DNA from: a bacterium UBA2214
Lineage (GTDB): Bacteria > Zhuqueibacterota > Zhuqueibacteria > Residuimicrobiales > Residuimicrobiaceae
DNA length: 7,800 nucleotides
Reading direction: 5' to 3'
Assembly (NCBI GenBank): GCA_002327255.1
Contig: DCUM01000132.1
Coordinates: 7,805-15,604 of the forward strand
The notes under the pieces were generated by a model, which worked only from the letters and a program-made list of their open reading frames with translations, was not told where the DNA came from and made no database searches. Below, in pieces: positions 1 through 7,000 of this stretch; within the stretch, counting starts at the first letter, position 1; the number at the start of each line of letters is the position of its first letter. The position numbers were made by a program, and so were the translations under genes.

Positions 1-30
1 CTGCCCGCCCTGAAGACAAGTGCCAAGCCT
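1..30. other. 3' flank of the gene, no feature recognised
   Basis: Only 30 bases follow the stop codon. On the coding strand they read AGGCTTGGCACTTGTCTTCA and then GGGCGGGCAG. There is no stem-loop plus T-run, so no intrinsic terminator can be claimed, and no start codon with a ribosome binding site is seen. The next gene lies outside the window. Confidence 0.4.
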
Positions 31-1086
31 CTAGCGAAAATCTCCGCTGATCTGGAACGCCGCCCAGAAAGCCGGATAGGGATTGATCTCATCGCGCACA
101 ACCCTTTGCGCCTTGCGCAGCGCCTCGGCGCGGGAATCGCCCTCCGCCAGATAACGGTAGAAACGCTTGACCAGCACCGCGGTGGCCAGATCATCCACCT
201 TCCACAGCGAGGCCATCAACGAAGAAGCGCCGGCGTAGATGAAACTGCGCGCCAGTCCCACCACTTCATCGCCGCTGCGGATTTTACCGATGCCGGTTTC
301 GCAGGCGCTCAGGGCGACCATATAGGCATCGAGCTCGAGCGCAAAGATTTCAAAGGCCTCGAGCCTGCCGTCGTTGCCGCCCCCGCCCTTGAGCAGCAGC
401 GCCGACAGCAGGGGATTGGCTTCATCGTAGAGGCCATGACAGCTGAACAGCATCAGCGGCGGATGGGGCTGCAGCGCGCGCAACTGGGTCTCGGTCGCCC
501 GGGCACCGCTCCAGGTCTGCACGTGCGGGTAATAGCGTTTGAGGCTGTTGACTTCACGGGTGGCGAAGGGCAGATCGAGCTTTTCGTCGTCGAGATCGGG
601 ATTGCCGAAGGCGAGAAATCCCATGGTGCGCGGGGATTGTCCCGTGAAGGTATCGCCTCTCTCCAGACAATAGCCGAGCACGGAGGCGGAGGGCGCAAAC
701 GACAGCGTCCGGGTCACGCCGAGATAGTCACCCTGTTGATCCTGCAAGAGGGCAAAGGGCAGATAGTGGAGCATCCCATGGGGCAGGAGAATGAGATGCT
801 CGATGCCGCTCAAGGTCTGCGCAAACGGCTGCAACAGGGCGGCATGGAGCCGCTTCGCCGTGTCGCCGGTGGAGAGTTGACGCTGCAGCGCGAGGCGCAA
901 GGCCTCAATTTCCGTCTCCAGTTGCGCCGCTGTCAGCGGCACTTTTTGCACGGTGATGGCTTCTTTGGTGACCAGCCAGGCGAAGAGAAAATCGGGGTGC
1001 TGGTGAAAGAAGAGGAGAGCGCATCGGGCCGGCACCATGGCCTGCATCTGCGCCGCCCGCACCGGGATGACCTGTGTCAACGTCGC
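31..1086 (-). other. Domain: intact C-terminal CHAT cysteine protease
   Basis: Residues about 2230-2580 form a complete CHAT domain. The start is ALLFFHQHPDFLFAWLVT (2252-2269), followed by HLILLPHGMLHYLPFALL (2326-2343), the substrate-facing FGNPDLDDE (2389-2397), LMLFSCHGLYD (2440-2450) and PLLSALLL, then MVALSACETGIG (2485-2496) and GDEVVGLARSFIYAGASS (2501-2518) with ASLWKVDD (2521-2528). The SCHG and SACETG motifs give the expected His2446/Cys2491 dyad (codons at 436-438 and 301-303), so the domain should be catalytically competent. The gene stops shortly after the usual final helix (FWAAFQISGDFR), so the domain is not truncated. Peptide specificity cannot be read from this sequence. Confidence 0.93.
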
Positions 1087-4000
1087 CAGGGTGGGGTGGT
1101 TCTCCTTGAGGCGAATCAGGTGTTCGGAATAGGCGTTACGGATTGCCGCTATTTCTTCGCTGAGCAAACGGCGGCGCTGATTCTGCAGCGGATCGTTTTG
1201 CGACTGGATATAAAAGAGTTCGCTCTGGCGCTGGTTGAGAATATCCTGCAGACTGTCGCCGGCAGCGATGAGACGCGCATCCTGCGGCATGGCTTGTGGA
1301 ATCTGCCGTTGTCCGAGCATGTCGAGAAAGCTGCGGCTGCGGGCGCGCTCCGCCACTTCCAGCGCCTCGGCCGCGCGCCCCGTCTCGACGAGTATCCTGA
1401 TGAGCCGGTCATAGACTTGCAGTTTGTCGTCGATAAATCCGGCGGCATATTCCTCCACGCGGATACGCGCGCGCATGGTTTCGATGACCTCGAGGGCCGC
1501 AAACCAGACCTGAATGGCCCGGTTTTTATCTCCGGAAGCCTCCTCCGCAACGGCCAGTTCCTGGAGGGCGCGCCAGGAGATGTCGGGCATATACGATTCA
1601 GCGGCCATGTCCGCTGCGCGCTGCAGGGCTGCGCGCGCGGAATCGGCCTTGCCGGCCTGCCGCAGCAAAATGCCCAAAACAAGATGGCTCTGCACTTCGT
1701 TGCGGCGGTCCTTGATGTCGCGGCTGATATTCAGGCCCTTGCGCACAAGGGCCAGGGCGATATCGCGCTGCCCATCTTCTCCGTAAAGCAAAGCGAGGTT
1801 GCGGTAGTCGTAGGACAATCCGCGCTGCGATCCGATGAGCGAATCGATGTGCGCGGCCTGTTGAAAGTGAAGGAGCGCCTGTTCGCGGCGCGCCGTGGCG
1901 CGAAAGACGAGACCGAGATTCTTGTGGATGGTGGCCTGATCCATGAGATCATGGCGCTGCACGGCCAAATCCAGCGCCTTTTGCTCAAAGGTCAGCGCCT
2001 GGTCTGTTTGTCCGAGGCTCAAGGCAATCAAGCCCCGTGTGGCAAAGGCGACCTGCAGCAACTTTTCGTCATGGAGTCTTTCGAAATAAGCCAAAGCGCG
2101 GTTCTGCTGCTGCAGCGCCTCCTGAAAATCGGCCATCTTCCAGGCGACGTTGGCGAGATACTGGTAGGACAATCCCAGCAGCTTTTCATCCTGCAGGGAT
2201 TCGCTGCGTTGCAGCGCTTCGCGCTGGCAGGTCAGCGCCGATTGATAATTGCCCATTTTTTCATGGATCAAACCGAGATTGTGGAGCGCGTCGATGAGGT
2301 CCTGTGGTGCACCTTCTTTGCGGAACAGCGCCACCGCCTCTGATTGCACCAGCAGCGCAGCCGCATAGTTATCCTGATGGAGAAAGCGGATGCGTCCGAT
2401 ATCGCGCAGGCATCGCGCGATGCCGACCCGGTTGTCGAGTTGTGTGAATAAATGCTGTGCCCGCTCGAACATCCGCAGCGCATTCTCATACTGCGCGCCT
2501 GTTTCATAAATCAAGCCGGTTTCCCGCAGCGCCCTGGCCTCCTCCTCAGCGAGTCCGTATCGTTGCGCCAATTCGGCATATTTTTGTTTGAAAGCGACCC
2601 CCTGATCGTATTGCCGGTCCTCGCTGTAAAAGTAAGCGAGGTTGTTATAGCTGTCGGCGATTTCCGCCACATCATGGGCCTGCTGCGCAGCGGCCAGATT
2701 CTTTTCCTGGACTTCAATGGCCTTTTGCCACATTCCGCCCTGAACGGCGGCCTGAAGAACGCGCATTTGCAGCCTGGCGACGCTTTCCGCATCATCCTGG
2801 CGCAGCGCCATCTGCAATGCTTCTTCGTACAACGTGATGGCATCCTGCCATTCGCCGAGCTCGAAGGCGCCATGGCCGCGGCGCACTTTGGCTTCGAATC
2901 CCTCCACCGCGTACTGCTGTTCTTCCGCCTCGGTCATGCCGGCAAAACCGAACATCTGGAACCGTCCCCATTGCGAAAACGGTGCGCCCCCCTGCCGCAG
3001 TTCCTGTTGCGCGCGCGCCAACGCCACGGCGGGCGGTTGTTCCCTGAGGTGACGATAAAACACGGCGTAAAACAGGGAATCCTGCGCGACCGGAGCGGAC
3101 CAGAGCGGCAGAAGAAATGTCGGCACACCCGAATAGATCAGACCGCGCTCCCAGCCCAAAAGCGGTTCGGCGCTGTCGATGGACAACAACGGCTGGGTGA
3201 AGGAAAGCGTAAAGAGGCCCGCCGCCAGCGAGTTGGCAAAGAGCATGCGCGCTGCGAAACGCGCCGACCCGGAAGCGCCCACCGGGAAGACGCAATCGGA
3301 CTGCAGCGGATCGATGCGGTTCCAGGACATGTCGCCGCGCACATGGATCAAGTCCGCCAGCGCCAGGGCATTGGCTTGATCCCAAAAACTGTTTTCCCGC
3401 GTGCCGGCGACGGGGTGGGTGATGGCGTATTGCGCTGCCAGCAAGGGCGCCTGGATATTTTCACCGGCGAGGTAGACTTTATCGCCGGGCAGGCGGCGCT
3501 TTTGCCGGGCATAGTAATAGGCGGTGAGACTGGAGCTGACCGTTGCGGCGCACTCCGCACGGCCGATTTTTTGCAGGGCGCCGTTCCAGGGCAGAAAGAT
3601 CATCCGGCCGTCCGGTATGATCACCACGCGGTTAATGGCGGCGGGCAATGTTTCGAGGGGACGCAGCAGCGTTTTCCACAGTGTCTCGCCATCGAGATCG
3701 AACGCGACATCATCGATGACGCCGTCGCGACGCCACACCTGGAGCTGTTGCAGGCCTTCCGTCTCCGTCAATGCCAAAGAAGTCATGGTGATGGCATCGC
3801 GGGTGATGCTCCAGGCCAGGGTGCGCTCCGGGAGGGTCTGATAGAGGATGCCCGCCTCGCCGTGACGCAGGTGCTTTTGCAGCTCGCGCAGGGCGACGGG
3901 CTGGACGCGCACCATGCCTTCCAGTTCCGGCACTTCCAGGCGCACCTTGCCGAGAATTTCTTCATACTCCGCGGCGTAGGCATCGCGTTCCTGCCGCCAT

Positions 4001-7000
4001 CTCTTCACCTGATTCGCATCGCTATCGCTCTGATTGCGGGCGCGCAGCAAGTGGCTGTTGAGTTCGTTGATTTTCTTCTGTACGAAGCGCGCGTTGCCGA
4101 AATAGACTTTATGGCGCTCCTTGCGCAGCACGATCTCTTCGCTGCCGGCGAGGTCGAGAAAGTTTTTGGCGCGCATGCGCTCGGCGAATTCGAGAGCGCC
4201 TCTGCTGTCGCCCATCTCCGCCAGCCGCGCGATGGCGCGAAGGTAGGGCCGCTGCTGCACCAGTCGCATGTCGGGCGCCATGGCGCCGCGGAAGGGTTCG
4301 GGCCAGGATTCCAGCACTTCGATGGCTTCGAGATAGTATTCCAGCGGGTCTTTCTGAATGGACAACTGCCGTTTCAGACCGTTATCCATGGCAGCGATGA
4401 CGTCTCCCAATCCGAGGTCCGAACGCCACCACATTTCATAATCGCCCTGACGCAAGGCGAGGCGGCGGCTGCGGGTGTAATATTTCCAGGCTTCCTGGAT
4501 TTCGCCGACAGAACGGTATATCTCGCCCATGGCCAGATTGGTGGCGGTTTCAATTTCCGGCAAGCGGTAGCGGCGGCTGGCATCGAGCACTTCGTCGAGA
4601 TAGAGCCTGGCATATGAAATTTTATCGAGCCGCGCCAGCGTCGCCTGCAGCGGCGGCATCGCTTTCAATTCGGGCGAGCGTACCGCTTCGATGACCGTCA
4701 ATTCCGCCAGCTGCAGCAGCAGCTGCATGCGTTCACGGTGATAATAGACCTGCGTCTCTTCGATCAGTTTGAGTGTGCTGTTGATTTTCACACCGGCGAA
4801 ATCGAGATAAACCTGCAAATCGGGTTTCAGCGCCAGGGCGGCGTTCCTGCCTTGCTGTTGCTGCAGGTGCAGACCGCTGACAATCCGGCCCATGCTCAGC
4901 GTGTTGAGGATAGAGCCATCGATGAGGCGATACTTTTCACAGAGGCGCAGCGAACGCACAAAACCTTCCCAGGCGTTGACGTAATCGCCCTTGAGGTAAT
5001 GGAGATAACCGATATTGTTGTGAAAGGTCGCCATCGCCAGATAATCTTTGCGCTTTTCATACAGCGCCAGTTTCTTTTCATAGAACGGAATGGCGCTGTC
5101 GTACGATTTGTTGCGCTGGTGGCTTTCGCCAAAGATGGAGAAGAGCAGGGCGCGCTCATCGTCGGTGGTAAAACCGATGAGGGATTTGGCGCCCATGCCG
5201 CTGAAATCGAGAAAGGGAACCGGGAAATAGAGGCCGAGAAAGCCCACCTTGAGACGGTTGGCTTCGCCTTTTTCCTCCTTTACCCGGCCCTCGTCGATGA
5301 GGGTCAGGGCGCGCCGGGCATAGTCGATGGCATCCGCCGGTTCATCGATTTTGAGATAGTTGTAGGCAATGCTGCGATAGCTGCGCATCAGGTTGGTAGA
5401 GGCACCGGTTCTTTTCTCCATCTCGGCGGCGGCCAGATAGGATTCGATGGCCTGTTCATGACGGCCGCCAATTTCATAGAGCAGAGCGAGGCGTTTGGTA
5501 TTGAGCAGGACGCGCGGCTCGTTATCCATGGCCTGATAGAGGGCGATGGCGTGCTGAAGGAATCCCGGACCCTTGTGCAAATCTTCGGTGACCAGGGCGC
5601 AATGGCCGAGGCGTTCATAGATGAGCGCTTCGCGCGGTTTGTCCACAAACCTGGGATCATAGGCGAGCTTGATCTGATAATATTCGTACGCCTTGACGTA
5701 GCCGAATTCGCCGAGATTGTAATAGTTATTGGCCAGATTCAGGGCCAGACTGGCCTCGAGCCGGGGATCCACCCGTTCATCGTTGAGGACGATCGCTTTG
5801 TTGAGTTCGTGAATGGCGCGCTCGTAATAGCGAACCGGCTTGCGCTCTTCGTACAGGGTGAAACGGCGATAGAGATCGACGATGGGCGCGGTGACCGCGC
5901 GCCAGGACTTTTTGACGAAAGGAACCGGTTTGGCGCGCTGCCGCGCCTCATAGGTTTCCATCATCTCCGCGTTGAAAGCGATGGTGAGATAGCCGGGGAC
6001 CAGGGTATAGTCATAGGAAAGAGCCCGGGCGATGGTGCCGCCGGATTTGGAGACCAGATAGTGCGGATCGAGTCCATCCGGATTACCGTAGAGTTCGGCT
6101 TTTTCCGTGCCTTTGTAGGAATAAGCCAGACCCAGGGCATAGGTGAGAATATTGTCGCGCGGGTGGAGGATGTTGAGCTGCTGGTATTCGATGATGGCGG
6201 TATCGATTTTTTTCTGGTAGTACATGCATTCGAGATAGCCGCGATGGGCGTGGAGATCGCGGAGATCGCGTTCCCAGGCGGTGCGGTAGCGCATGGCGGC
6301 CAGTTCCAGATCGCCGCTGGCGCGCAGTTGATCCGCCAGATTGAGCAGTGCGCCGATCATGCGGTCTTCGGCAAGCTCCGCCAGGTCGGGTCGTTTCTCC
6401 TGATGGAGACGTGTGAGGTGATTCAGGCGTGCGAAGGCCTGATTGCTGTCGCCCAGTTTGAGATAAGCCTCGGCCTCTCCCATTTGCGCCGCAAACACCT
6501 CGTCAACCAGGTCGGGAAAGAGCGTCTGCGACATTTCAAATTCGCGCGCTGCGGCGCGGAAATCGCCGTCGCGCAGCAAAATGTTGCCGATGCGGAATTG
6601 TGCCTCCGCGGCGAGCGCGGGGAAACGGTCGTATTGTCCGACGATTTCCCGGTAACGGGCGATGAAGGCATTTGTGCCGCGCAGGCCTCTGGTGAGGAGT
6701 TCGAGGATGCGGTCGCGCGCCGGCAGCATCCAGCGCCGTTGATCGGGATAGACATCGACGACGCGCAGATAGGCCTGGACGACCTCTTCCTGCGCGGCGA
6801 AGCGGCTGAAGACATCGCCTATTTTCAACTGGCTCGCTGCACAGGCATCGCGTTCGTCCGGATACTCTTTCTGCACGCGGCTGTATTCCTGAAAAGCGCG
6901 CGTGTGGTCGCCCTCGGCAAGGAAGAGATCGCCGATGGCCAGCCGCCCCGCGGCTGATGGCTCCGGCTGATCCGCATAACGCAGCAGAACCGCATCGACC

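Noticed and set aside
1..30. Sigma-54-like promoter after the stop codon (TTGGCAC, five bases, then TTCA on the minus strand)
   Set aside because: The -24 half fits TTGGCAC, but the -12 half lacks the required GC (TTCA instead of TTGC), and no downstream gene is visible to support it.
106..2343. 745-codon open frame on the plus strand over the C-terminal CHAT and TPR array B
   Set aside because: It lies exactly codon-over-codon antisense to the minus gene and exists because the gene avoids TTA, CTA and TCA. Its translation shows no recognisable domain, while the minus frame has clear CHAT and TPR motifs.
1429..2877. DNA tandem repeat or CRISPR-like array with 120-bp spacing
   Set aside because: The periodicity is at the protein level only; nucleotide units are strongly diverged and there are no identical repeats or spacers.
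2792..3385. 197-codon overlapping frame on the minus strand inside the pseudo-CHAT
   Set aside because: Out of frame with the well-supported gene; Gly/Arg/Ala-rich translation typical of a shifted frame in GC-rich DNA. It does not signal a frameshift, since the main frame keeps its domain pattern throughout.
2452..4617. 721-codon open frame on the plus strand over the pseudo-CHAT
   Set aside because: Same antisense frame and cause; compositionally odd, without recognisable motifs or a convincing ribosome binding site.
4738..6957. 739-codon open frame on the plus strand over the first TPR region
   Set aside because: Same antisense frame; begins at GTG only because the frame is open, with no domain recognised.
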